A stretch of DNA of 64,000 bases from Baylisascaris procyonis. Lineage: Eukaryota; Nematoda; Chromadorea; Rhabditida; Ascarididae. The translations under genes were made by a program, and so were the position numbers. Location: positions 3,969,501 to 4,033,500 of the forward strand of contig JAZARR010000008.1 of the NCBI GenBank assembly GCA_037389465.1, written 5' to 3'. Each line of letters starts with the position of its first letter. The stretch's first letter is position 1. Shown one piece after another: positions 40,978-56,000 of the stretch. The notes under the pieces are model-generated. The model was given only the letters and a program-made list of their open reading frames with translations, was not told the DNA's origin and ran no database searches.

Positions 40978-43900
40978 CTTGTGTGCATACATAAGCACTT
41001 TTGTTTCCCGCTGACTTCAACGAACAGTCCTCACTAACCAGCAAAGAGTAAAATGCGAGAGTTCCTGCGTTCATGTTTGAACCAATCTGACCACCCATAC
41101 AAAACTTTCAGAGAATTTTCGATTTTGTTTTACTCAGTGGATTTAGAGTTACAAGCAACTTGCAAAAATTCATAGGATTTTTTCCATTTTTGAAGTGCCC
41201 CTAACTTCCTTCAAAGTTTATTGATCAGCGCGAAATACGATGTGTTGGTCAGTGTATGTCAACCGAAACTTATTGCTCAAGCTTAAGTGGCTGACTACGT
41301 TGGAACCACTGTTGTAACAACCAAGCACACGTACGTACGCATATCACAGATGCAATGTTGCTATGAAAGACTTCGGCAAAAGAAGTTTGCTAAAACGCAG
41401 GAAATTAATCGTATAATATGAAGTCTTTTTTCGGAAATATCACATTTCAGGAGCTAAAGGAGTGGGATCAAAGTTTATTATATCAGCTAACGATGCAGAT
41501 GCCGATCAGAATGGCGCAGTTTCATTCAGCATTATTCAAGGAAATGGGAATCGTTCGTTCAATCTAAAACCCTTGCCTGGAAATAAGGTTTTATTTTATT
41601 CTTCCGTGGTTTTTTATGGTATACTTTGCTGACGTGACTTATTATATCATACATTTCAAATCTGCGAAACGTCACAAAGAATTAGCGAAAGATCCTTCAG
41701 CGAATGGAACATTGATCTCGAATTTTCACTTCTCGCTCGATCGCAGCAAATAGCAGTGATACACGAAATTTTGCATAAAGTGCGGTCTTATATCATAGGC
41801 ACGTTGTGAGGAGCATTTAGCATTGTATAGAATTACATGAAAAATATTTTTCGGTAAAGGATATGAGAAAAAGACTAAAATGTTCTGGGGGTTTACAAAA
41901 TTCTATATTCAGTTGTATTTAATTCTGCGTATTATGCTAATTGAACTAGCCTACGATGCAACGTTCAGAATTAATGCAGTACATTTCCATCAGCTTAGCT
42001 CACATTATATTTCTTTGTAGCAAAGTTTCTCTCGCTTGCTTGCTAAATGTATTGCCTACGATGGTGGTCACCATTAGTGTTCCTGCTCATGAAAAAACAC
42101 ACGAATCAAACGCTTTCGTTTAGCACAGATTGAAATTGAGGCAAATAAAATAATTGTAACACTTGTTAATGTGCTATTCGTTGCACACTTTAAGGCCTCT
42201 TATGCATAAGGTGGGGAATACTATGAGTGTATTGTGATATTGAAGGCTGAATTGAGCGTGATCAGAGAGATGGATCGTGAAGCATCCCCTCGTCATCTAT
42301 TGACCATTGAAGCACGTGACCATGGTTCACCACCTCTTTTCTCGGTGGCAACTATTGTCGTCAACGTTCTAGATGAAAACGACAGTCCGCCATTCTTCAT
42401 TCAAGATGACTACAAACAGGACGTGAGTGACTAACTTGTAATTTTCTCCTTTTATTTCTAACTCCTTTTAACGTTCGCTTGAGCTGCATAGAAGAATTGA
42501 CCAGATATCAAAGAAATGATGCAGAAGATAGGTTCAAAGATTGGAGCAATCGATCGCGTCTAGTTTTTTTTTTTTTTTTGAAAGCTTGCTTCACACACAT
42601 TTCGCTCTTCGAAGTGCTGTAACCTTTAAAAATATTTTACAACGTTGGCCGCAATGAAGAACACTGGTGCTGAAATACAGCCGAAACTTCAATTCTGTGC
42701 TACTACTCTAAGTTGAGGGGGAAACGGTATCGAGTTTAGTTTACTTTTTGTGTCCCTAGTTTTCATAAGCAAGAAATGGTGCAGTCTCTCTTTAAGCTAT
42801 CGGCATTTGAAGAAATGCTTACATCCGTGAACATAGTGAGCAACTTATCTGTTGAGTCTTTTGCAATAGGATTTTGTTCTCAATATACTCTCCGTTAGTC
42901 TTTTTCGGTGAGCAGGTATCAATTTGTTGTAAGCAACCATCAAAAGTAACCATCTACTTCAGGTGCCACTGGATTTGCCGGTTGATTTTCCGTTGTTGAC
43001 TGTTCGAGCCGCGGATGAGGACCTGATTTCCAAGCTGACATACAGCATTAGGTCTGACCCTTCAAAAATGTTCGCAGTCAACAAAGATACCGGGGCGATC
43101 TCATTTTCATCCCCTGTCGCTGAACGCGTAGCTGGGCATTATGAGATTGCAGTTGATGTTAGTGACGGTGTACATGTGTCGACCATTACCGTTGCCGTGG
43201 GAGTTTACGATACGAATGATGGCGACAATCCGATTGTTTCGACTGTGTGGGTTTTTATAAATTTCATTGATTTCGTTGTTCGGCCTGAAACTATTCGGAA
43301 CGGAATTCAAAGCGGCGGTATATTAAGCTTACGAATGCTCTCAACCGCTGCCATATGCTTCATTTTTAAAGAGCTAGAAAACGATGTTAAATTGTTGCCA
43401 TCATATACAATCTTGTATCCCGCTTCTTTACCACTAATTTCACAGGTTGCGACGAAAAGTGAATTCTGCTAAAAGTATTATTGAAAATCCATAAGAAGTC
43501 CAAATCTTAAAAAAAAAAAATTGTTTTTTCCATTACCAGCTGGTGTGAAATTACTCACAAATTTTTGGCATCTTTAGACGCCTCCACTTTGTCCTCAAAC
43601 TGATGGATTAGCTGGAAATAGGATTGGAGAAACTGTAATGTGGTGCATATAATATTCACTAAAATACGTGAATCTAGCCTCAGCGCTTCCGGGATTGAAA
43701 GTATTATAATTGCCGGGTATGCAAGCAGCCATAAACATATGCATACGTGCATGGAAGAAATTGTCATAATGCACTTCAGCAAAGCACATTTGCACAAGTG
43801 CATTCAAGAGTTGAGGTATCGCCTAGAATTCGATCACTCCGAAAATATTTCAATTTTGAGGCCTATTATTGTCGCAGTGTTCCGGCAGACACATGCAAAC

Positions 43901-43989
43901 ACACACATACACACACATCCACATACACGTATGCGGATATGCACATGCATGTACACAGATATGCATATGCACATACGCAAATATCCACA

Positions 43990-44037
<48 letters not shown>

Positions 44038-47000
44038 TATGTACCGACGCAAATATGTACCCATGTACATTTATAGACGTACAAGTATAAAGGGATAGCA
44101 ACGATTTATTCACAACGCGCACTTGAAGGGAAAGATTGCCATGTAACACGTCATAATCACAGTTAACGAAAATTTAGCGTCAGTAATTCTGCATTTGCAG
44201 AGCAAATATCTAGAGAGCTGATAACATGCCCAGAAACATACCAAAGAGGTTTGATACTATATGTTCTGTTGCATTCCATTCACTCATCGAACTAATTCAA
44301 TAAATTACACTAATGATTGAGGTGTTTCAGCACACACACACACACACACACACACACTTACGCACATATCCATACACATACTCACATATCCATATACACA
44401 TACACATTCCCATTGAATAATAGTGTTCATGCTTTTAACTGACCCATCTGTTCATGAAATGCTGCAAGATATTCGTTTCTTTTCTGCGAATCGATTGATA
44501 TAAAGTTACTTCGGTTAATCGCTAAATACACGTAAGATTTTTGACACGTTTCTATAATTCCTTTGGAAGTTCTGCTTAAAAATTGCATCAATCGAGCTTC
44601 TATGGTTAATGGTCATGAAGACATACACATATAAACGTACAGACAGGATATCAGCGTAATGGGATCCACAAATACAAGTTTGCAATAGCGCTTAAAAACT
44701 GTACATATTTTCATGTGTAAGTACAACAATTGATGGGGTCTGTTCAACGCTTGGTGCTACTCTACTTGTCATGATGGTTCCACAAGTGCTTTCAAGATAG
44801 AGTGTCAAGGATTTCAGGATTAAGATCATGCAGCTTTCCTTATGAGCGTTTTTAACGACGACTAGCTCTGTCATCTGCATTATGAAGCGTAGAATTTGAC
44901 TGATAAATCCAAACAGGTCTTAAGCTCTTTTTGTCTGCGGACATTATCGAGCTAGAGACTAGTGACTGCTAAAATTGCGCGATTCTAGGACACCAACAGC
45001 ATTGAATCGAGCACCAATTTTCCTCAGGGATTCATACGAATTTTCCGTCAACGAGGGTGTTATCGGTCGAATTGGCGAAGTGAAATTCTCGGATCCAAAT
45101 AACGATAATATGATTCTCACTGTGGAGCCCAAATCATATCGAAAACTTTTCGCGGTTGACTCAAAGGTTCACCTTCTTTTCTTTTTGAGTATTTTATTTT
45201 CAATGATAAACTTGTGGCAACTTCTTTAACATTATTATGTTGTATGCATGTTGATTTTCGACAACAAGAGAAAGCAGCATCATCGCCCACAACGAGCACG
45301 AAAATTCTGACCCTTTGCAAAGAACATAAGCTTCCCTTATGAGAATTCAGAGTTGGCGGTAAAGATACGCTACATGTTCGCTTTTTTTTCTATAAGGTTG
45401 TAGGAATTGTCGAATCTGAATGTATTTTAAGATGGAATTCATTGATTGCTCCTCCATTTCCGTTTCCTTTCCCCCCCTCCTCCCCCATTGCCTTTCCTCC
45501 AAATTATTGTTCAAGATAACATTCGCGCTCTGCACACATGGTTAATGGTCTGGCTGTCAACCTTTACCACCTACAGAAAGCATCCCCTTCTCCTGTTCCA
45601 CTTTTACGTGTATGAGACACGCGTTCGCTGTGTTTCCAGCTAGATGTTGCCTAGCGGTCTATTGCTCAGGTAAAGGGCATGAAATGCGAATCGAATATAT
45701 CTGATGTTATCATAGAGATTTTGGAACTAACACCCAATTTATAAGTGAATTTAGTTGAGGGTTTTCTCTCTATGCAGACCTCGTTGTCGGCTTCTATTCA
45801 TTGAAAACCTCTAATGGAAAGGTGTCTCTTCATTGAAATTATTGTTGAGGGCAAAAATTGAATGAATAAGCCGTTTGCTTTATTAGTTTCTATGATCCCT
45901 TCAAATTCCTCTAGCTCACTAAACATCTCCTTTTTCGTTTTTCTTTTTTTGGTAGTCTGCTGGAGAGCTTCTGTAGAAACAACAACCTACTGCATAGTCC
46001 ATACAACTGCAACAGTGCGAAACGTAGTTGAACGTAGGAGATCGGCTCAGCGTTTGATGTGATGAACAGTTTCTCCACAATTACTGATACTGATAAGTGT
46101 GTGCCATGAGAAACGATGGCGTTAAATTATCGACAAATTGACAAATTATTGATTCACGTTAAATTATGAAAATGAAAAGTTCTAAATTGAATTGCTTTTT
46201 TTATTTGGCACCAAGCAATTGACGCTATCAATTTTAATTAGCGATATTAGAACGTAATAATTATTTCGAGCGGAATTTCAGTGGAGTTCGTTTGAAATGT
46301 ATTGCAGAGTGGATGCTTGATACCTTACTCTGCCTTCTTTATTTCATTGGAATCACACTTATAGAAAAATTTCATATTGTGAGTTTCTCAATTTTCTAAA
46401 ATATTTATCCGAAGATTCGAATGATATGTACGATTCAGAACGGGACGATAGAGGTTGTGAAGGCGTTAAACTATTCGATGGAGCGTGAGCGTTATGCATT
46501 TTTGGTGGTAGCCACCGATAGAAGCAAACCATCGTCTAGTGCATTCGCAAATGTCATTGTCACAGTGGTCGATGTGAATGATCATGCGCCGCAATTCAAC
46601 CGAAAGGATTATTCGGCAATTGTTCCATCATCTATATCACCACCATACGCCATCCCTTTAGTGAGTTCCTAATTATGAGAAAATTTCTCAAAACCTTTTT
46701 CGTTGGCGGTTGTGAAGGGAATCGTATTTGATTGCTTCAGCGTTTTCATCTTAAGTTGATTTCATAATCTCTCTTGCTGTTGCGTCGGCGAATCTCTTCT
46801 ATAGTTTCTTTTGTGGCGCCAGTAATGCACTGCATTGTGAAAGTAATTTTCACTGCGGAATCACTATACTCTTTTTTGAGTTAATAATGGATTTACAGGG
46901 TGGTAGCTGAGAAAGCGCGTTTCTCCTACAGTAATATGCACAAAAAAGCCCTCTTCGTAGTTTACTGGTCGATTAATCTTTCATCATTCAATGATTTGCA

Positions 47001-50000
47001 TGGAGGTATGTGTTAAATAGGTTAAAGGTCAGCATGGCAGATCCTTGGAACTAGATTATGGAAGTGTCATATATATGAAGAAGAAGAGGCACATTTTCGA
47101 CTGTTGGCTGTGCATATTTGACAAACGTCCCCATCGCAATACTCGGGCACTTTTAGGGTCATTCCTAGTTAACTTGAAGTGAAACGTTTTCTGATAATCG
47201 TGTGGACTGAGCAGCACTCGACTTGAGCACATGCTATTGCCGTCAAATAAAAAAAAATGGCTGTTTTCTTTGAGCGCTGACTCAGCAGTTTCTAACACAG
47301 TCGAAAAATGAAAGGACGCATGTTGCGCAACCAGCTTCTTGGTTTTGTGACTGTATAGGAATGATCTCAAAAAGCAGCTGTCCAGCCTCATCGACTGAAT
47401 ATTTCTCATTTTGAAGGGCATGGTCGTTGAAGACGATGACTTCGGAGAAAATGCGAAGATTCGTTTCTCGTTGAAAGGGACAGATGCCAATTGCTTTACT
47501 ATAGATGCATTGCTTGGCTCATTGACATTGACCTGTTTAGCTGACTACTCTATGAAAGCTAACTATACGCTGAAGGTTCGATACTTTTAATTCCGTTCTT
47601 TCCAAGAGCACAGTATTGATATTTGTATAATTTCAGGTTAGTGATTTTAAACCTCCAGTCCTTTTATTGTCAGAATCGTCTTTTGCAACTCGATCTTTCA
47701 CATCGCTCAGAATTTATTCAACATAGATATTATTGTCAGATATAATATTCTTGAAAATATATGTGTATTTAGCGTGTTATTGCAGGTGTTGTTTTGGAAG
47801 TAATGTATTTGACATAGATGTTGGCATAACAGTCATGGGAGTGGTTGAATTTAAAGATATCTCAAATCAACTTCAAAGTGCGTCTTTCGAAAGATATCTT
47901 ATATTCAGTGGCATTATTTCATAAACATCGGTGTGATTCGAGCCAAATTGTTTGAGCATTGGTGGAATTTGTTGTCCTCGTGCCTTCAGAAAGTTTGTAA
48001 TTTTGGAACAGAAAATGCGAACAGTCCTAATATCGCCTATATGAATCATCCGTTAAACGTAATTGCTCCTATATGTCGCCAGAACGGCAGCACAACGCAT
48101 AACAGATGTTCAAGGGGGATGAAAGAGGTGAGAGGACCGAATATTGATGCGTGGTAGGCAGGAATACGTTCTTTAACACATCGACCAGTCTTTTTCTTGT
48201 GGTTTATGATCAAAGTGGAGTTTCGAGAAAACATATAGCCAAAAATTTGTTTCACTGACGTTAAAACCGAAAGTGTTTAGGTAGTTGCAACGGATCGCGA
48301 TGGAGATGGTCTATCGAGCGAAGCAGAAGTGTCAATTTTTGTCGCCCAGCCCCTGACGCTTCCAGCCACTCCAACTGCACTAAAAAGTGACGCGAATCGT
48401 ACAGAAATAGACTCATCTGTGGATGAGGTTAGTGGTGCAGGCCAAATACTCCACTGGTTTTCCGTTTATATGATGAAAACGATTGATTTATTATTCTTCT
48501 GTTAAACGAAGCAAAATTTTGCACACAAATGTGCTTAATATTTGATCTCAAAGAAACTCCAAATTTTCCAAGATGGTAAGTTACTTTTATTTCCAAAATT
48601 TCGCTAAGATTTAGCAAATTTATGTGACTTTCCATCCGTTTGGCATTTAAAAACTCTTGGGAGAGAATTAGCTTTTTCTCATTAAGGGGATTAGTCAGAG
48701 GTCGATAGATTGAAACTGGTGCATACAGTTTTTTATTTCGGTACTCTGAAGCCTTGCAATCTAAACTGCCACCTATAGAAACTCTTCTAACATCAGCGAG
48801 CATCCATTCAAAAATCCAACAGTTATCATTTTCTAAAAAGAAACTTCACGACTGGTGGATTTAAGTTGACAGTGCTCTTAGAATGACATTTTTTAAACAA
48901 TTTTTCTTTTCTTGAATCGCACCTTGGAGATGTTTTTTTTTTTTTTTTGGTTACAAGTATGCACCAGTGCGTATTGTACTGTTCACTGAGAGAGAATGAA
49001 GTTATATGATGACTCATATTCCTGAGGATTTTCTGAATTTTAGATTTGTTTCGTGACGCTTCTTCACTCAACAGATGAAGTGACACTGCAACTGAATAGT
49101 CGTTTAGACGAACCGATCTACACCTTGGAAACCAAATGCGACTGTGAGCAACTGTGCAGGCCACTATTCTCTATCGTCGATCCTACACTTCAAACATATT
49201 TCACAATTTTGCCGAATGGTCAGCTAAGGTTGATCAAAAAGCTGAACGTTTCTGAATTGAAGTCAAAGCATCTACTGAACAACTTCGGCAAGTTGACTAT
49301 TCCTATCGAAGTAAGGACAGCCGAAGGTAGTGCTTCAGAGATGAAATTGGTTGTGTTGCTCCAAGCAGAGGTACCACCAGACAATAAGACCCCTACGAAA
49401 GTTGCAGTTACGTCAGATGATTGGATCAAGATGTCTACAACGAAAGAGCAAAATAGTGGGTTGTCCAGAAGCGACAAATCGGCGGATTCTCTGGAGGTCC
49501 CTATCGATGTCGACGCAATTTCTGGTAATAGTTTACTGCATTTTCGCTGGCCCTTTTCGAAACGAATGTAGTGAATTTGAATACATTGAATCGCGTCTCA
49601 CAAACGTCGATCACCGTTTTAAACTGTCAAAGTCGAGGGATTAAACGCGTGTTGCAGACTTCGGATGCAAAGAAGTAAGGAAAATGTTGAAGCAATTTTC
49701 TGCAGCCAAATATTCGTTCTAAGTCCTTTTATTTTTTGCAAAATGTTACTAGTTATATTAATGTGATGTTCAACAGTAATAGAAAGTGGAAAGTTGCGGA
49801 CAATTACTAATATTGATGATATTCAGGAATCGCATCATCTTGAACTGAGCCTGATAGAACTCTATTTCCTTCAAAAACACTTAGTCTCATTGTACGTAAG
49901 TGTGAAATATATCGTCATCATAAAAAAGCGCCATCACTTCGCTCTTAAATATAGGAAAAAAAAAAACTTGACAGCGCATATTCAGCACATGCGTGAAATT

Positions 50001-53000
50001 TCTAATGTTTTTGCGTGACAGCTAATTGGTTATCCAACTAATGGGGAATTCCGCGATTTTTTCATAGAGTGCTCTTTGTTCCTTCGAGATAACATGAATC
50101 CAAATTGTCTCCGAGAATGGTATGAAGTATTGAAATACTTCTATCATAGTTTGCTTATGTTCGCCTGCATGAGCGTGCGATTTCCATGTTCGTTTATTTG
50201 CGTACTGAAATGGCTTTTAATTAGTAGCTGAATTGTTCCCAGTGGCCTTGCCAACAAAAATTGTCCAGTCAGTACTCCTTTTCCAGCAATTGCAGGCTTC
50301 AATTTTCAAGCTTTCTAAGGTGTCACTGAGTGAATGTTCACTTAGTGCTTGGTTCGCACTGGTTACAGAGCAGAAGATGATAGATCTGATATATGCTGCA
50401 TCATTAAAAGTACAAAGCTTGCAGGCACTACGGAGACAAGTGCATTAGAATCGCTGGACGTTGAAGGGAGCTTGACGAATGCTGTACTGATACCAACAGC
50501 ATTAATTTCGAACAAGTCCGTGAATCATCAACCAATTTTCCCGTATGAATTTTATACGTCGCTGATGCCGGAAGGCCGTTATGGAAATGGGGCTGTTCTT
50601 TCTCTGAAGCCAACTGAAATCAGAGCCGATGATGTTGATGAGGTGATTTTTTCGACGATGATAGCATAGGTTTTTTGGGGTGAAGGAACTGAGGAAATGA
50701 GGTGATATGAATTGCCAGAAGTCTCATGCGACCGCTTGGTCGAATGCATGTCGAGGAGAATGCAGCAATGCATGTCCAGCTAGTTCCTGTGGCATCCTTC
50801 TCTTCTTTCTTTTGTTGCATGAGAAATTTAGATGATATTCTTGCACAGGGAGAATGCCAATACAAAGGGTGATGTGTTTAAAATTTGGCATCCACCAACG
50901 GAAACCTATTGGCTCATATGTCACGTATATCGATCGAGCCTTTCTAGGCCTTTTCAATGACCTGTACAATGTAAAAAATGGTTCGCATTTTCTTTGAGAA
51001 GTAGCCAAACTGTCTACAGAATGTGATGTGAAGTGAACAAAAGTCAGCACATTGTATAAACAGAAAAATGAAAGGGGAGAGTGCGAATATGCGCGAATAA
51101 ACGATACTGCATTAATTTCTAGTATGAAATCCCTTCCATCGTAGTGCAAAAACCTATGAACTCCTTGAAGGAGTCAATGGGATTTCCTGTTCTATATATC
51201 ACTTAAAAAGCCTTAGAAAACTCATTTCAATTTGTCCACATTTTCGCGTTATATCTGCTACTTGGACGAGTATGAGCTGATGACCTTCTTGCTTGCATGG
51301 TGAAATGTTTACCATCGTCTTTGCATCTTCAAGACGCATGATGACAACATCTCTTCTGTAATAAACATACATGTTCATCTACTCATTCCCTTGCTAGTTT
51401 TAGTTCGGCGATCAGTTAAAGGCAGTTTAAGATATTGGTGGGCCTAGTATGCACAGCAGTCGTTGATCGGTCAAACTTGAAAGGAAATATTAACAAATAG
51501 TAGTGATAAGAAATTTCCGTTCACTTATAGAGACAATTTTTCGTTTGGAGTGGTTGGATCGCAGGAAAAAAAGCAAGCGTTTTGCAGATTTGCGTGAGAG
51601 GTCGGGTCGTTAAAATATGAATGTGTCTTTCTTGATTTATTCGTAACTTAATTGATCGAAGTGCGGGAAATGTTAAAACGCAGCGAGGTGCAATTTTTCG
51701 GGACATGTCACAATTATTCCTTCGATATGTGTACTATATGGGCATTAGACGGCTTCAAATTAGCGCAGTTGCGGACAGCGAGACTGGCTTAACGAATTTT
51801 GAAAGGGGTCACAATTATCCGCTGAATGTATCGGTCAGCCTCTTTTATAGGAACCCAAAATCTGTAGAATGTTAAGAAAGTAACAAAGAATGTAAATGCT
51901 TGTTGTTGTGGCATAAAATTTTCCCCGAATGGAACAAGGCACCAATTACAGGGTGACGAGGGATTCGTTACCTATCACATCGAGAGCGAACGCCCCAGTG
52001 TTCCATTTTTTATTAGAAACACTACCGGAGAGTTGATAATCTTTGGGAATATCGATCGCGAGGAAACCAGCGAATACGTATTTGACGTCGTGGTGAGCAT
52101 CTATTTGATATTTGATAATGAAAGGCCTAGAAGATCAGAAATCTGAAAAAGAAGATATGTCCACATTTAACTGATTGTGAGCGGTTCATGATGCGGATAA
52201 TCTTGGCGTATACCTTTTTATGTTATTCCTGAAAGTTCATGTATTAGTTGAATTATTTCTGTCATAAATATGACCGTCTATTATGATTTCGTCGTTAACT
52301 CATGGTTGAATTCATTGCAAAAAACAAAAAACAAAAATAAAACAAAGAACAAAAAGTTGAGAATGACATGAAATTTATACTAAATATATTGTTCAGGCTA
52401 GTGATCATGGTAATCCACCGTTGTATGGACGCACACGTGTGGAGGTGAAGATTTTGGACGTTAACGACAACTATCCGGAATTCGTTGATGCACCGAGTGT
52501 GGTTTCACTCTTGGAAAATAGTCCTTCTGGTACGGTGGTTGCAACACTCCATGCCAGAGATGCAGATGATGGTCGATTTGGAGAGGTGCAATATTCGTTG
52601 CTCGATCATGAGGACACATTCGCTATAGACTCAAAAAGTGAGAGTTGGCAATTTTCGCCCAACCTTATGATTGAAGTTTCTTTGTTGTTGTTTGTGCAGA
52701 TTTCTTAACCTATGCATTATGATTTACATTAAGTCGCGTTTATCAGCTATAATCGGCAAGGTTGTGGCGATAAAACCTAGTGAACACAGTAGACATTCTA
52801 TGAAATATCCTCAAAAGAATTTCGTTTCGCCAGATTATCTTCAAGTGCGCTGTTGAAACATCGACATGGCGGCTAACTCAAATACGCAACTTTTCTCTCA
52901 CAGCAAGTTGAACACGCAACGAAAGCAAATTTTGATTGGCGATTTGTAGAGTCGATTAGTAACTTTGGAGAGGACTATGAGATATTATTGTTTGTTTGAA

Positions 53001-56000
53001 TATTAATACAACCGGCTGGTTTATTTATCGAATTTGCAAGGAACGCATATCGTACCAGCCTCTCTAGCACGCCTAATTTGTTTGCTAGCAGAATTTTAAG
53101 AGAGCTGCTCGCTAACAGAATTTGTGAGCCTGCCCTCACTACATGTGAGGAAATCTAAGCATTCTTGGAATAGCTCCATATAGATTCTTACTCTACTGTA
53201 TTATTTGTCACCAACTATATAATCCTTTTTCATATCTCAGGTTCTGTTTTGCTAAACGTTTGAGCATATTGATCAGGTTGAACTTGAAGCAATCTTTCAT
53301 TGCTGCGCACACGGTAAGTTCTAAAAATTTCACTTGTAAGCCCTGAGAAGTGTGTTGTAGGTGGCGTCATCACAACGAAAACTCAACTTTCAATGGAAGA
53401 AAATGATATCTATGATTTACGAATCGTGGCCAGCGATCTTGGCAGACCTGCACTCAAAACTACACATGAGGTGGATTTATCATTCCCTACTGTTTAGCAA
53501 AGCCAATATATCTGGACTTTTCCAGCACGCTCTTTGAGGTCTTCAAATACTTCAGCATTTGCCTTACGCAGATGACACCTATCACAATTTGCCGAGTTGT
53601 GTATGATGTATTATAAATTAGAGCTGTGGAATTGCAGTTATGATTGTGTTGGTATCGGTAGCGAAAATATATGATGAGCATTCATCAGCGAAGTGTAGTG
53701 GATTGCTTGAGATATTGTAAATGAATTTTTTATTTATTTTAAGAAATCATTATCATAAACGAGAATTTTGTTGAGGCAGCAGTTATTTTTCCTAGTGCAA
53801 GCATTTTTGAGGGGTAAGAGAGGCTCTATAATAGATCATGCCATATTACTGAGGCATAGAATGTACCTGAGTGCGATAATTACGCAACATAATTCATTGC
53901 GCACATGCGCTCTCATGAATGGCATTCGTCGAGTTTCTGATTTCTTACCTAGTGGACATGCCTCTCACGCCAATTTCATGCCTCAGTGCCATGAAAAAGA
54001 ATAATTCTTGAGCAGAAATATTTTCAGCTGAGAGTCGAAATATTCTCAAGTACGAGTAGAGTGCCTCAGTTTAGGAGAAGTACGTATTCGGCAAACCTTG
54101 CGAGTGATGCTATAGCCGGGCAGAAGATCACACAGGTGATAGCCGGTCCCAGTGGTCTCACCTACTCATTGGATGGTTAGTGCTTAATTTTGCGAATTCA
54201 CTCATCTCTTTGTCTCTCATCATGCTCATGTTATGTGTGAGGATTAAGAAGTGAGCAACATGAGTTTGTAAAATGCATTTCACCGGTTCGATTGAACACA
54301 CCTCTTTTCCCATTATTATATGTTGTATCGAGAAAGAACAACGCAGTGTGATATATTTGGCTTCGATTCTCTGCCATTATCAACTCTAAATTGAAAGTAT
54401 ACTTCATAAACTTTATTCACTGCATACCTGAGGAGGGGGAGGAGGTATGTAGGATAAGTTCCAGATTTGAAAATTCAAGATCGTATGTGACCGTAAAAGA
54501 TATGAACTTTGTTACAAATGCAGCAACTTGAGGACTTTGAGGCATCGGTGAGAAAGGATCACGTGCTGCAGGTTCCCGCAAATCCCGCCAAATCTATCTC
54601 TCTGATTTGATTAATTTCGCCTAAGCTTGATTCCAAAAACGCGAAAAATCCAGTCTTTCCAAGTTCCGGCCACAGCTGGCTCCGGCAAGTTTCATTCAAA
54701 TGTAGCCTCTGCAAATTTGTTCAGAAATCAGTTTGTTTAACTTTTTCGAACTATTGAGAAGGAGAATAGAGTGTTTGGGTGTCCGCTCGTGTGAGATTCA
54801 AGCCAGTCGCATCCTTGCTGTCCGATTTTCGGAGAATTTATGCAACGTGCTGTTTTTATTGCTAATTTGCGGCCACCTATTTTATTCTAAATATGTAGAA
54901 CACTAGTTGTGGCTCAAATTTGCCGCTCAATAATTAGCAAACTGTGGAAGATTGCTGCTGCATAGTGAAACTCAAACTGAAATAATCAGACTGCTAGAAC
55001 TGCTCTTATTTCATTGAACCATGAACGACCAATTTTAATTCAACTGGGAAAATGTCGAAAATCTCATTTTTTGTTGGTGCTCACTCTGTGAAATCCCTTC
55101 AGTTTGGTGAAGCCAGCTCATAATCGGAAGATAGAGAAGCGTGCCTACATATGATTCACGTGACAATATTCAAATTTACATTGCATTGGAAATTGTATGT
55201 CAACGAACACAAAGATATACCGGTAGATGATAGATGTTGCATTTGTCGTTCATAAATTGAAACACTACCAAGTTCATGCTTATTTTTCTATATTTCGAGA
55301 ATTACATTTTTGCTTTAATGGGATGAACTCCGAAGAACCTCGGAACAGAATGATTACTTCAGATTCCTTTTCGGGTCTTTTTGAAATTTCAAACGATGGC
55401 ATTATCAGTCTTGGAAGAGTACCAATAAAGTCGGAGCAGAATCGATATCACTTCATGAACGTCACGGCTACAAATGATGAGGGACAAAATGCAACAACTA
55501 CGGTACGTTGTACTTTGAAGGAAAATTATTCATAGACTGGATTCATTGTAGTATAAGAGACGTGAATCGTCGTTTCGGTAATTTATTTACTCCGTATTTT
55601 CTGCTGTCTGCAGTTTGCACTTTTTTCCCATTGTCTAGTTTCAGTCTATTTTCACACCAATGTTTGAAGTTATTGTTTAGAGAGTAAAATTTAGTTGAGC
55701 ATCTTTTTGGAAGGCGACAAGATTATTGCCGTAGCGACCACGTCAGCACCTCCGGACGGTCCACCCGGTCCATGTCAATTCGTATCGAAACTCTACAATG
55801 CTGAAATACATGAGAATCTGCCAGGCAGGCACAAGCTGACCAAGGTGGTTTCAAACTGCGAGAAGGAAGGTCGACCCGTTGAATACATCATTGCCCAAGG
55901 ATCAGGTCAGTCGAAATATGATTTTTATTCGTTGTGTAACATGTCATCAGTTGAAATCGAGTAGTTCAGTACAGCAGTTCGCAAGAATCGGTATTTTGAT

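Larger units (their letters stand above)
43247..44988 (+). other. intron, 1.7 kb, microsatellite-rich
   Basis: It holds a CA/TA compound tract (43889-44034) and a (CA)n tract (44331-44408). No missing exon is obvious, though the uncertain donor of exon 27 leaves room for one. Confidence 0.6.

Noticed and set aside
43640..44149. Long His/Thr- and Ile/Tyr-rich frames on both strands.
   Set aside because: They are translations of the CA/TA compound microsatellite and are open only because the repeat lacks stops.
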